From Ktedonobacter sp. (GTDB lineage Bacteria > Chloroflexota > Ktedonobacteria > Ktedonobacterales > Ktedonobacteraceae): a DNA stretch of 24,612 bases. Positions 15,226-24,612 of the stretch are shown one piece after another. The position numbers were made by a program, and so were the translations under genes. Location: the NCBI GenBank assembly GCA_003450555.1, contig DMFQ01000123.1, forward strand, positions 1 to 24,612, in the 5' to 3' direction. The stretch's first letter is position 1. Every line of letters starts with the position of its first letter. The notes beneath the pieces were generated by a model, which saw nothing but the letters and a program-made list of their open reading frames with translations, made no database searches and was not told the origin of the DNA.

Positions 15226-15437
15226 GCGAACCTTTCTCGCAATATAAAAGTAAGGGTAGGACGGGGTGCCAGCTCGTCCTACCCCTACCGCACGTCTGCA
15301 AAAGCAACGTGAGACTCTAAGAGGTGCGCGTGCAAACCCCATGGGGAAAAGGTTGCACGTATATCCAGATGAACGCTGCAAGCTGCTCGTCGAGGTGGAT
15401 CTGCTTGCTCACGGACACCCCGCCTTCCATCCTAGGC
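15226..15437 (-). promoter_or_regulatory. Structured 5' leader (or small RNA) before the sensor kinase
   Basis: About 210 nt with three tandem hairpins. First, CGTGCAA and CC (15329-15338) pair with GG and TTGCACG (15351-15359), with one bulged A. Second, CACGT and TGC (15291-15299) pair with GCA and ACGTG (15304-15311), with a 4-A loop. Third is the terminator-like hairpin at 15254-15284. A 37-codon frame (15430-15317) starts 7 nt after the predicted transcription start and has no ribosome site. No known riboswitch core is recognised. Together with the region to 15585 this is a 360-bp gap without a firm gene; 15450-15585 is AT-rich and contains an imperfect AAGAGC/GCTCTT dyad. Confidence 0.5.
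15241..15284 (-). terminator. Terminator-like hairpin in the sensor kinase leader
   Basis: On the minus strand a perfect 10-bp stem (GGGTAGGACG with CGTCCTACCC, 15284-15254, 11-nt loop) is followed by the U-rich tail TTACTTTTATATT. It ends about 15 nt before the sensor kinase start codon, and so either attenuates the gene or ends a separate small RNA. Confidence 0.55.
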
Positions 15438-15443
15438 CTATGT

Positions 15444-15449
15444 ATTATA
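15444..15449 (-). promoter_or_regulatory. -10 box upstream of the structured leader
   Basis: A perfect TATAAT on the minus strand (15449-15444). The -35 position at 17 nt reads TATCAA, a poor match, so an activator or another sigma factor may be involved. The predicted start is near 15437. Confidence 0.45.
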
Positions 15450-15585
15450 ACGTATAACTGGGCAAATTGATATCATTTTTAAGAGCAATTTTCTCAGCAA
15501 TGAAAAATACGGAAAAAATTCAAGCCGATTGAGATTTTCGCTCTTTTCATGTAACTTTTCTAGCTTCACTCCTTTAAAAAGTCTG

Positions 15586-16128
15586 TTAAGAAGTTTGTGC
15601 CGCAGCCCACTCATCCCGCACAACGCCCATATAGACAAAATCTACGTACTTCCCGTTACTCCACACATGCTGGCGTAGGCGTCCTTCCTCTACGAACCCA
15701 CACGCACGATACGAGCGGATTGCCCGTTCATTGTCACCATTGACCCTCAACCAGACTTTGTGCAGATTACGCTGGCAGAATGCATAATCGAGTAGTACTC
15801 GTACGGCATCACGCCCATAGCCATGCCCCCAATATGCTCTGTCACCAATACCTATCCCCATTTCACAGGTGTGTGCGATCTCGTCGAAGTGAAACAACCC
15901 ACACCCTCCTATGTACTTTCCGTCGGCTTCTATCGCAAAATTCGTACCGTCACGTCCACCCTTACGTACATTTTCGTCGAACTCCGCTTCCAATCGCTCC
16001 AAAGCCTGTGGTTCTGGCGGGTCGCCTCCACCCAGCAGCTCAAACTCTATGTCGTTATTAAATACCCACTGCCGTTGTAAATCCTCGCGTTTGACGGGAC
16101 GGAGAAGAACCTTCTCACCTCTTAACAT
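15586..16128 (-). CDS. GNAT family N-acetyltransferase (RimJ/RimL-like)
   Basis: A protein of 180 aa that should transfer an acetyl group from acetyl-CoA to an amine. It starts MLRGEKVLLRPVKREDL, the typical RimJ/RimL-type opening, and shows the acetyl-CoA loop in YWGHGYGRDAVRVLLDYAF and the closing NLHKVWLRVNGDNERAIRSYRACGFVEEGR. The substrate is unknown; candidates are a protein N-terminus, an aminoglycoside-type compound or an amino sugar. ATG 16128 is preferred because AGGAG lies about 10 nt before it; 44 further upstream codons are open but have no family character. It lies 100 bp after the anti-sigma gene on the same strand and may be read from it. Confidence 0.9.
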   Translation of the reverse strand: MLRGEKVLLRPVKREDLQRQWVFNNDIEFELLGGGDPPEPQALERLEAEFDENVRKGGRDGTNFAIEADGKYIGGCGLFHFDEIAHTCEMGIGIGDRAYWGHGYGRDAVRVLLDYAFCQRNLHKVWLRVNGDNERAIRSYRACGFVEEGRLRQHVWSNGKYVDFVYMGVVRDEWAAAQTS

Positions 16129-16228
16129 GGAATGAAACTCCTGTTTTTGTGTTGATTGGCTGATAAATAGAATACATGGTTTGAAAGGGAAGCTGGGCGC
16201 GGTAATCAGATACTTCCCACACCGGCGC

Positions 16229-18142
16229 TTAAGGAATTTCTGCCCAGAGAAGCGGGCCATTGATAGCTTGTTGATCTACCTGGAGCGTCACATTTCGCTG
16301 TGTATCCACAAGGTATATTCCCGTCTGTTCGTCATTCAACGCAATAATAAGCTGACGTGGTGAAGAAACAGACCAGCTAAAGAGAGAGGCAAGACCACGT
16401 ATCTTGAGAGGGTGGTATTGCAAACTTCCCTGTACATCAACGATTACAGTCTGTTTAGCCGTGTTATAGACTAGTTGCTGGCTATCTACCGACCATGCCG
16501 GAGGAGGCTCATTGGCTACTCCTGCTGCAACGAGCATATCGGCAGTCGTAGCAATATTCACAACATGCAGCGTTCCCACCCCGGAAGAAATAGTGTCAAT
16601 GTAATCTACGTATGTTCCATCGGGTGACCACTGAGCAAAATTAACCTGTTTTCCCCTTGTTAAGACAGTAGGAACCGTGCCAGGGGTCAGATCTATACTC
16701 CACAAGTTAGCTGCTCGTCCAAGCAACGAAGTGACAAGTAACCAGCTTCCTAAACCACTGTGTCCTGCGCGACTATAGACCGCCTGGACGTAATCCCCTT
16801 GCGTTAACTCTTGTGGAGTTACACTTCCGCTGTTTCCTACACGGCGTAGCCAGATGCTATGGACATGGCCAATAGATCCTACACTCCAGGTTATCGCAGG
16901 AGCGTCTGCGTCTGGTGACCAGTCAAGGCTCAATAGCGTATCATTGGGCCTCCTCTGAACATTGACGTTATTGGTGATGGTCAGCAGTCCATGGTTCTGG
17001 GTATTATAGTCAAGTATGCTGATCACGCCATTATTGCTTACCGCAAATGCAATTCGTATACCATCGGGAGACCATACAGGTTGAGAAACACTGCCCTTGA
17101 TAGGAAGTGGTACCGACTGGACGTTGCCTGTCTCTGTTGAAAGGATGTAGAGGCTTGTTACATTCGCGCCTGTAGGGTCGGCCACAAAGGCTAACTTGCT
17201 GCCATTATTTGACCATGCCAGGCTCTCTAAAATCGCTTCCCCTGTACTTGTATCCCACATTGATGAAGGGGCTATCCCGGTTTTGAGGAGCGGTTGATGT
17301 ACAACAGTGTCGCTCTGCCCATCACTGCGAAGTGTATGTACGAAAGCCTGTTGTAAATCGATATAGGCTAACTTGTCGCCTGCCGAGCGTCCTGGCAGAG
17401 GTGGGCTGATCGTCCAGTCTTCTGCCACTGTAATACTCTTAGGTGTAAGCCTCTCTGCTTTTGAACTACCATCAACTGGTGCGCTCCACAGTGTACTGTC
17501 GCGTTGGAAGACAAAATAGATACCAGCAGATAGAGGCCCACCTTGAGAAAGTCCTGCGGGCGGCGTAAAAGTGGTCGTGCTGACGACGGTATGAGCACTC
17601 TGCGACCAGAGTTTCCAGCTTATCAAACTCCCTACCCCCAGGGTTAGCAGAAGGGTAGCAGCGATGGCGGCCTGCATAATGTGTAATCCCCAGTTCCCGC
17701 GGCGCCTTCGAGCCTTAGCTCTCGGTTGCAACGACGTTGGGGTTTGTGTAGAGAATGTTGGGGAGGTCTCCCTTGAAGCATGTCGACCTCCCGGTAGTGC
17801 CACTAACTGGGGACGACCCGGCGTATCCCGCCGTACATTTTTGTAGGGGCGTGTACGCTCCTTGTCTATGTCGAGGTGATCGTATGTATCTGGGAGTTCA
17901 AGATACTCGGGCGAAGAGAAGATCTTTTCACGTAATGTCGGATCTGGGCTGACTCGTGGCATTTGAGTCAGAAGAGTATCAAAACGACGGAAATCGGCGA
18001 GCATTGTACTGCACTGAATACAATCTTGCAGGTGCAATGCGATTTTCTGACGTAATTCTGTTGCAGGCTCCGCTGTTTCCCCCAAAGCGAGCGAGTTGTC
18101 AAGGTAAGCACTAAGTAGCTCCTCGACCTGCTCGCAATTCAT
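16229..18142 (-). CDS. Anti-sigma factor with zinc-finger, one membrane helix and extracytoplasmic beta-propeller
   Basis: A protein of 637 aa. The N-terminus (1-60) is a zinc-binding anti-sigma domain: C3, then H37-x3-C41-x2-C44. A linker rich in basic residues, Ser and Thr leads to one membrane helix (about 155-177). The remaining 440 residues form a TolB/PD40-like beta-propeller, seen from repeated WSxDG-type motifs such as PVWSPDGIRIAFAV, AQWSPDGTYVDYI and AWSNNGSKLAFVA. The likely role is to hold the partner sigma factor at the membrane until an outside signal is sensed by the propeller. The start codon overlaps the sigma factor stop (ATGA, 18142-18139), so the pair is translationally coupled. 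Confidence 0.88.
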   Translation of the reverse strand: MNCEQVEELLSAYLDNSLALGETAEPATELRQKIALHLQDCIQCSTMLADFRRFDTLLTQMPRVSPDPTLREKIFSSPEYLELPDTYDHLDIDKERTRPYKNVRRDTPGRPQLVALPGGRHASRETSPTFSTQTPTSLQPRAKARRRRGNWGLHIMQAAIAATLLLTLGVGSLISWKLWSQSAHTVVSTTTFTPPAGLSQGGPLSAGIYFVFQRDSTLWSAPVDGSSKAERLTPKSITVAEDWTISPPLPGRSAGDKLAYIDLQQAFVHTLRSDGQSDTVVHQPLLKTGIAPSSMWDTSTGEAILESLAWSNNGSKLAFVADPTGANVTSLYILSTETGNVQSVPLPIKGSVSQPVWSPDGIRIAFAVSNNGVISILDYNTQNHGLLTITNNVNVQRRPNDTLLSLDWSPDADAPAITWSVGSIGHVHSIWLRRVGNSGSVTPQELTQGDYVQAVYSRAGHSGLGSWLLVTSLLGRAANLWSIDLTPGTVPTVLTRGKQVNFAQWSPDGTYVDYIDTISSGVGTLHVVNIATTADMLVAAGVANEPPPAWSVDSQQLVYNTAKQTVIVDVQGSLQYHPLKIRGLASLFSWSVSSPRQLIIALNDEQTGIYLVDTQRNVTLQVDQQAINGPLLWAEIP

Positions 18143-18672
18143 TTTATGCCTCCTTGTTCCAAGGACCGATAATGCTCTCGAAAAGATTGACGTGCACGAG
18201 ATAAATACATCTTCACACCACTTTCCGCGATGTGCAATGTTCGGGCAATCTCACTATAAGAGAACCCTTCCTGGGTGTATAGCAACAGAGCTGCCCGATA
18301 CTGTTGGGGCATGCGCCGTAGCGCCGCATGTACAAGCTCCGTTGTTCCATATATTTCCTGTGGATCCGCGCTTTCGACATCCGCAGGTTCATGATCGAGG
18401 TCTTGCCAGGGCAGCCATGCGATCAGTTTTCGACGACGCAGCGCATCATACGCTGTATTCGTTGCGATACGATAGAGCCAGGCCGACAACTTCAAACTGG
18501 CGTCCATTTTAGGCAATGCGCGGAACGCCTTCAAAAAAGTATCTTGAGTCAAGTCATCTGCCTGTTCGCGGTCCCCCACCAGATGATAGACATAATTATA
18601 GATCGGTGTCTTATATTCGTCGTAAATCTGGTCAAAGGACCAAGTACTTTCCTTGGTTTCCACCCTGGCCAT
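18139..18672 (-). CDS. ECF RNA polymerase sigma factor
   Basis: A sigma-70 family protein of 177 aa with only regions 2 and 4. Region 2 (about 15-83) includes FDQIYDEYKTPIYNYVYHLVGD and the core-binding DLTQDTFLKAFRAL. Region 4 (about 113-165) includes LRRMPQQYRAALLLYTQEGFSYSEIA and the recognition helix ESGVKMYLSRARQSF. It overlaps the anti-sigma gene by 4 nt. ATG 18672 is preceded by AAGGGA at about 9 nt. ECF factors usually direct their own operon; a GGAAC-type motif is found 36 bp upstream but no clear matching -10 element. Confidence 0.94.
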   Translation of the reverse strand: MARVETKESTWSFDQIYDEYKTPIYNYVYHLVGDREQADDLTQDTFLKAFRALPKMDASLKLSAWLYRIATNTAYDALRRRKLIAWLPWQDLDHEPADVESADPQEIYGTTELVHAALRRMPQQYRAALLLYTQEGFSYSEIARTLHIAESGVKMYLSRARQSFREHYRSLEQGGIK

Positions 18673-18707
18673 GCGCTACAATCCCTTCGATGGCTATAGC
18701 TATCATC

Positions 18708-18819
18708 TTGTCCGTTCCATGCAAGTGATAGTAGCTCATCTCCGAGAAGCACAGGCTTGACAGCAATCATCCTGCGATATCGGAAAGGCTTTCATCCTTC
18801 TGTGTAGTGGAACGGACAA
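18708..18819. repeat. 12-bp perfect inverted repeat flanking the divergent promoter region
   Basis: TTGTCCGTTCCA (18708-18719) and TGGAACGGACAA (18808-18819), 88 bp apart. Read outward, each copy is TGGAACGGACAA, one directed to the sigma factor and one to mtnA. The GGAAC core resembles the -35 element of ECF promoters. Confidence 0.55.
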
Positions 18820-19021
18820 CCAACGCTTTCAGTAACATGGCGAAAAACCCGTTGACTTTTATTCGCCTGCTACGTTGATTAACATGGTAGCATATTTTTT
18901 CTTCGTCCCTGAATTGACTAGCCTTCTAGTTAGTACTATTGGGCAAAGAAGCACGCGCCCGGTATGAAATTGTACAGTACCCCAGAGTTCTCCAGGTTCC
19001 CAAGGTTGCCCCCCGACTCTC

Positions 19022-19037
19022 TGTATGGTACCATACA
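19022..19037. promoter_or_regulatory. 16-bp perfect palindrome upstream of mtnA (operator candidate)
   Basis: TGTATGGTACCATACA is a perfect dyad without a spacer, 51 bp before the mtnA start. Such uninterrupted palindromes are typical protein-binding sites rather than RNA hairpins, since there is no loop. Confidence 0.5.
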
Positions 19038-19088
19038 CCCAGTACCCATTCATTCACATGTATTTACCTTGAAGGAGGCGCCTGGAAC

Positions 19089-20277
19089 GTGTCCGATAAT
19101 AAGCAAACGCAAGGCGTTCGCACTGTCTGGTGGGAGGAAGACGCCTCTGGGGCAGCCGTCTGCCTGCTGGACCAATCCCTCCTTCCCCAGCAAGTCGTCT
19201 ATCTCAGACTCAAACATGAACAAGAGGTTGCCGACGCTATTAAGTCCTTGAAAGTACGAGGAGCGCCTGCTATTGGTGTGACTGCCGCTTTTGGCCTGGC
19301 GCTTTCTCTGTGCCGTTTGATGCGGGAAAAAGATGGTGCACTTTCACTTGCTACGGCTCAGCAGCACGTACACGCCGTTGGTGCGCTGCTCGGTCAGACT
19401 CGTCCCACCGCTGTGAATCTTTTCTGGGCCATTGAACGTATGCTGCTGTGCGCTGACGTGGCTATCGAGAATCATTGTTCACTGCAAGACCTCGCGCAGC
19501 TCTTGCGCGCCGAGGCCCATTCAATTGCTGATGAAGATTTTGCTGCCTGTATGGCAATGGGTGTTTATGGAGCGGAGTTGATTGCTGATGGTGATATGCT
19601 CCTGACACATTGTAATGCGGGCGCTCTGGCTACTGCTGGTTGGGGAACAGCCCTGGCCCCAATGTACGTGGCACATAAAGCGGGTAAACACATCCATGTC
19701 TTCGTAGATGAGACGCGCCCAGTCTTTCAAGGAGCCCGTTTGACCGCGTGGGAGCTCCAGCAAGAAGGCATTCCACCTCACCTTGATTACCGACAATATG
19801 GTTGGACATTTTATGCAGCGCGGTGGCATTAAAGCAGTTTTCGTTGGCGCGGATCGTGTCGCAGCCAATGGTGACGTTGCGAATAAAATAGGTACGTATG
19901 GTGTTGCAGTCCTGGCACATGCTCATCAGATCCCGTTTTACGTTGCTGCACCAACTTCTACCATTGATCTCAACATACCATCTGGCGAACATATTCCTAT
20001 AGAGCAGCGTAATCCCGAAGAGGTGACCAGCGTACGTGGAACGATGATTGCTCCCGTTGGCGTAGAGGCAGCCAACCCTGCTTTTGATGTCACCCCGCAT
20101 GCCTATGTCACGGCTATTATTACTGAGCGGGGTATTGTTCGTCCACCTTATAGAGAGGGATTGCGGCGGGGATGTTTAGATGTGCGGAATCATAGTAATT
20201 TAGGAAGCAGGCTAAATAGCAATGGAGATAGGAGTAGTGCCAATCGTCGCTCAACACGCGAGGAGTCTCCTGGGTAA
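19089..20277 (+). pseudogene. mtnA: S-methyl-5-thioribose-1-phosphate isomerase, split by a one-base frameshift
   Basis: MtnA converts methylthioribose-1-phosphate to methylthioribulose-1-phosphate in methionine salvage. The first part (GTG 19089 to about 19775, 229 aa) has RGAPAIGVTAAFGLAL and the catalytic C175 in LLTHCNAGALAT, and ends [21 protein letters not shown]. The second part continues in the +1 frame from 19777: [12 protein letters not shown], then [18 protein letters not shown] with the catalytic Asp, and NPAFDVTP up to [10 protein letters not shown]. Removing one C at 19776-19777 restores the family sequence exactly. In the first frame translation ends at 19832. GTG 19089 is chosen because AAGGAGG (19072-19078) lies 10 nt upstream. 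The C-terminal 40 residues or so look unlike the family and overlap the next gene by 56 nt, so the true end is uncertain. This may be a real mutation or a sequencing error. Confidence 0.88.
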
Positions 20278-20872
20278 AGAACGGTTCCGCTATGTGAGTG
20301 CTGTGGTTGCGAACTGTAAAATGCTCGCTCTGGAATTAGATATGCGGGAGGAAGAAAAAGGCGATGATGATCCTCGAGAGAACATCGACCTGGAAGCTCT
20401 GATCATCGCCGCCTATCTGCATGAAATTTCTACTGCTGCCCATGGCTTCCATGAGCATCAACTCAAATCTGCGGAGATGGCTGTTGAGTTCTTAAGTGGC
20501 CTTGATATCCCTGTAGAACGTGTCGAGAAGGTACAGCAGGCCATACTTGCTCATGCTACTGCGAATGCTGCTGAAGAACGCGCAAGCACATCAATAGAGG
20601 GGCGTATACTCTATGATGCTGATAAACTTGGTCGGCTGAGCGGACTGGCTGTCGTAACATCATTGGTTGAATTTGGTGCCCGCTATCCTGATCGCGCCGT
20701 CACAGGTGATGTTCTCGCTGCGATCCTACAGCATATCGAGGAACGCTTTGTAGAACTCTACCAATCACTGAATACCGCTCCCGCTCGCGAAATGGCTCAG
20801 GTGAAATTTGGCAATACCCTGGCCTTTCTTGATGGCGTTATTGAGCACCTTGCTGAGTCTACACCGGTGTGA
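20222..20872 (+). CDS. Degenerate HD-domain protein
   Basis: A protein of 216 aa related to the HD phosphohydrolase fold. The central AAYLHEIS (63-70) stands where these enzymes have HD, with H67 kept but Asp replaced by E68. H111 in AILAHATAN and the DADKL motif (132-136) match the later ligands. The first metal-binding His seems absent: Y24 occupies the expected place in [12 protein letters not shown]. Activity is therefore doubtful. No signal or membrane segment is seen. It overlaps the 3' end of the mtnA frame and is followed by the PfkB gene, so it belongs to the methyl-cycle operon; a role in nucleotide or nucleoside turnover there is inference. ATG 20222 has only weak ribosome sites (AGGAAG, GCAGG). 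Confidence 0.75.
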   Translation: MEIGVVPIVAQHARSLLGKERFRYVSAVVANCKMLALELDMREEEKGDDDPRENIDLEALIIAAYLHEISTAAHGFHEHQLKSAEMAVEFLSGLDIPVERVEKVQQAILAHATANAAEERASTSIEGRILYDADKLGRLSGLAVVTSLVEFGARYPDRAVTGDVLAAILQHIEERFVELYQSLNTAPAREMAQVKFGNTLAFLDGVIEHLAESTPV

Positions 20873-20995
20873 ACGGTTATTTTATACAATTTAATCGGAG
20901 GGGGATAACACCTCATCGTTTGTCTTGTCTGCCTTTCAGCAGGGATTGAAAGTTACTCCTGTCGAGAGAAAGTTTATCATGGAGGGTTGGAAGAG

Positions 20996-23249
<2,254 letters not shown>

Positions 23250-23286
23250 CTTTCTTTTTTCATTCTTCATAAAGGAGGAAACCAAC

Positions 23287-24564
23287 TTGAGCAATTTTAT
23301 GAAGAGCCAGAAATCCTTTTTCACCAGCGAATCGGTGACAGAAGGTCACCCTGATAAACTTTGTGACCAGATTTCGGATGGCGTACTCGACGCCATTTTG
23401 GCTCAAGACCCCCTGGCCCGCGTTGCTTGCGAGACCGCGACTACCACCGGATTGGTGCTCGTCGCGGGTGAGATTACAACGTCCGCCTGGATTGACATGT
23501 CAGCAGTAGTCCGCAAAACCATTGAGCAGGTAGGCTACATCAACGCGGACTATGGCTTTGATTATCGTACCTGTGGCGTTGTCACCTCGATTGGCAAGCA
23601 GTCCCCTGACATCGATCTGGGTGTGAGTCGCTCAGTAGAGGTCAAGAGCGGCACCAGTCTACTGAGCGATGACGAGTTAGAGCAAATTGGCGCGGGTGAC
23701 CAGGGGATGATGATCGGTTTCGCCTGTAACGAAACCCCCGAGTATATGCCCTTAACGATCAGCCTGGCCCATCAACTCACCCGGCAACTCTCGCAGGTGC
23801 GTCGTAAATCATGGGGCGGTAGCGGCCCGATGTCCTACTTACGACCTGACGGCAAGAGTCAGGTGACCGTGCAATATGAATATGGTCGCCCGGTGCGTGT
23901 TGACACCGTCGTCGTCTCGGCGCAACACGCGGACTACGTAGCTCAGGAACAAATCCGTCAGGATGTCATTGATCACATCATTAAACCTGTCATTCCTGCT
24001 CACCTGCTTGACAGTTCCACCAAGTTTTTGGTCAACCCTACTGGCCGTTTCGTCACAGGTGGGCCTATGGGAGATGCCGGCCTCACAGGGCGCAAAATCA
24101 TCGTAGATACTTATGGCGGAATGGCGCGTCATGGCGGAGGCGCCTTTAGCGGCAAGGATCCGACCAAAGTTGATCGCTCAGCAGCATACGCAGTGCGCCA
24201 CATCGCCAAGAATGTCGTAGCGGCGGGACTGGCCGATCGCCTGGAGTTACAGGTAGCGTACGCCATCGGTGTAGCTCGCCCGATTTCGTTTTTTGTCGAA
24301 ACTTTCGGCACAGGGAAAGTCTCCGACGAAGAAATTTTGCGTTTGATTAACGAACATTTCGATCTGCGACCTGCGAGCATCATCCAGACCTTGAATCTCC
24401 GTCGTCCTATATACCAGCCGACCGCTGCCTTTGGTCATTTCGGTCGCACTGACATCGATGCCCCATGGGAATCCCTCAACAAGGTTCCTATGCTCCGCAA
24501 AGGTGTGGGCGCCAATATAACACAAAGCAGTAGTAGTGGGAGCGAATCTGAAGCACTTTCGTAG
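23287..24564 (+). CDS. metK: S-adenosylmethionine synthetase
   Basis: A cytoplasmic enzyme of 425 aa that makes SAM from methionine and ATP. Motifs: [19 protein letters not shown] (14-32) with the catalytic His and the phosphate-binding region, [12 protein letters not shown] for ATP binding, and the P-loop-like [33 protein letters not shown] and the final [18 protein letters not shown] are also typical. The start is TTG 23287: AAAGGAGG (23271-23278) lies 8 nt before it, while the in-frame ATG 23299 would be 20 nt away. It begins 37 nt after ahcY, so it closes the methyl-cycle operon; only 48 nt of sequence remain afterwards, and no terminator is visible in them. Confidence 0.96.
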   Translation: MSNFMKSQKSFFTSESVTEGHPDKLCDQISDGVLDAILAQDPLARVACETATTTGLVLVAGEITTSAWIDMSAVVRKTIEQVGYINADYGFDYRTCGVVTSIGKQSPDIDLGVSRSVEVKSGTSLLSDDELEQIGAGDQGMMIGFACNETPEYMPLTISLAHQLTRQLSQVRRKSWGGSGPMSYLRPDGKSQVTVQYEYGRPVRVDTVVVSAQHADYVAQEQIRQDVIDHIIKPVIPAHLLDSSTKFLVNPTGRFVTGGPMGDAGLTGRKIIVDTYGGMARHGGGAFSGKDPTKVDRSAAYAVRHIAKNVVAAGLADRLELQVAYAIGVARPISFFVETFGTGKVSDEEILRLINEHFDLRPASIIQTLNLRRPIYQPTAAFGHFGRTDIDAPWESLNKVPMLRKGVGANITQSSSSGSESEALS

Positions 24565-24612
24565 TTACACGCTACCTATTAGCATATCAGCATGAAGGGT
24601 TGGCGTACCAGG

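Larger units (their letters stand above)
18673..19088. other. 416-bp divergent intergenic region between sigma factor and mtnA
   Basis: No gene is visible. It holds an outward-facing 12-bp repeat (18708-18719 and 18808-18819), a TTGACT box (18914-18919) with no good -10, a small ACTAG-CCTT-CTAGT hairpin (18917-18930), and a 16-bp palindrome (19022-19037). The long leader before mtnA does not show the core of any SAM-sensing riboswitch I can recognise. Confidence 0.5.

Noticed and set aside
15438..15638. Minus-strand frame of 66 codons after the GNAT gene
   Set aside because: It overlaps the GNAT 3' end and runs through AT-rich sequence; the only candidate internal start has its ribosome-like AAAGGA touching the start codon.
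18672..18718. A definite ECF autoregulated promoter before the sigma gene
   Set aside because: The GGAAC motif is present, but no CGTC/TCTA-like -10 is seen at 15-17 nt, and the implied start would fall within the ribosome site.
18820..19088. SAM or SAH riboswitch before the methyl-cycle operon
   Set aside because: The gene content makes it attractive, but I find none of the conserved cores of the SAM or SAH riboswitch classes; only a small hairpin and a DNA-type palindrome are present.
19770..19790. Programmed +1 frameshift in mtnA
   Set aside because: The site CCA-CCT-CAC has no stop codon or rare-codon pause in the zero frame at the junction, so an ordinary indel or sequence error is simpler.

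Overview
The window is a piece of bacterial chromosome with about 21 protein genes, one of them frameshifted, and no RNA genes, CRISPR array or insertion sequence that I can recognise. GC content is moderate. The mix of a membrane-anchored Ser/Thr kinase with a lectin-like outer domain, an ECF sigma factor paired with a beta-propeller anti-sigma factor, a large sensor kinase, and several low-complexity or zinc-ribbon hypothetical proteins suggests a Chloroflexota bacterium, probably of the Ktedonobacteria. That is an inference from gene style, not from a marker gene.

Layout. Positions 1-7466 are all on the plus strand: Ser/Thr kinase, 7Fe ferredoxin, two consecutive small zinc-ribbon proteins, a Bax-inhibitor-1 type membrane protein, thioredoxin, a GntR/HutC-type repressor and a 12-repeat TPR protein. 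A perfect 16-bp inverted repeat at 7464-7503 forms a bidirectional terminator. Positions 7514-18672 are all on the minus strand. In transcription order from the right they are ECF sigma factor, anti-sigma factor/beta-propeller (4-nt ATGA overlap), GNAT acetyltransferase, sensor histidine kinase with a structured leader, response regulator, leucyl aminopeptidase, a PCCH-type methyltransferase, MoaD, MoaE, and a single-chain MNT-HEPN protein that fuses the two halves of a MntA/HepT toxin-antitoxin pair.

From 19089 to the right edge is a plus-strand methyl-cycle operon: mtnA (broken by one extra base), a degenerate HD-domain protein, a PfkB sugar/nucleoside kinase, S-adenosylhomocysteine hydrolase and S-adenosylmethionine synthetase. 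Together these make SAM, hydrolyse SAH, probably rephosphorylate the released nucleoside, and begin methylthioadenosine salvage.

The most interesting non-coding signals are: the ~210-nt leader before the sensor kinase, with three tandem hairpins, the last terminator-like; a probable leaderless moaD transcript; the 416-bp divergent region between the sigma factor and mtnA, with an outward-facing 12-bp repeat and a 16-bp perfect palindrome; and an 11-bp perfect inverted repeat upstream of pepA. All family assignments come from reading motifs; no database search was run.
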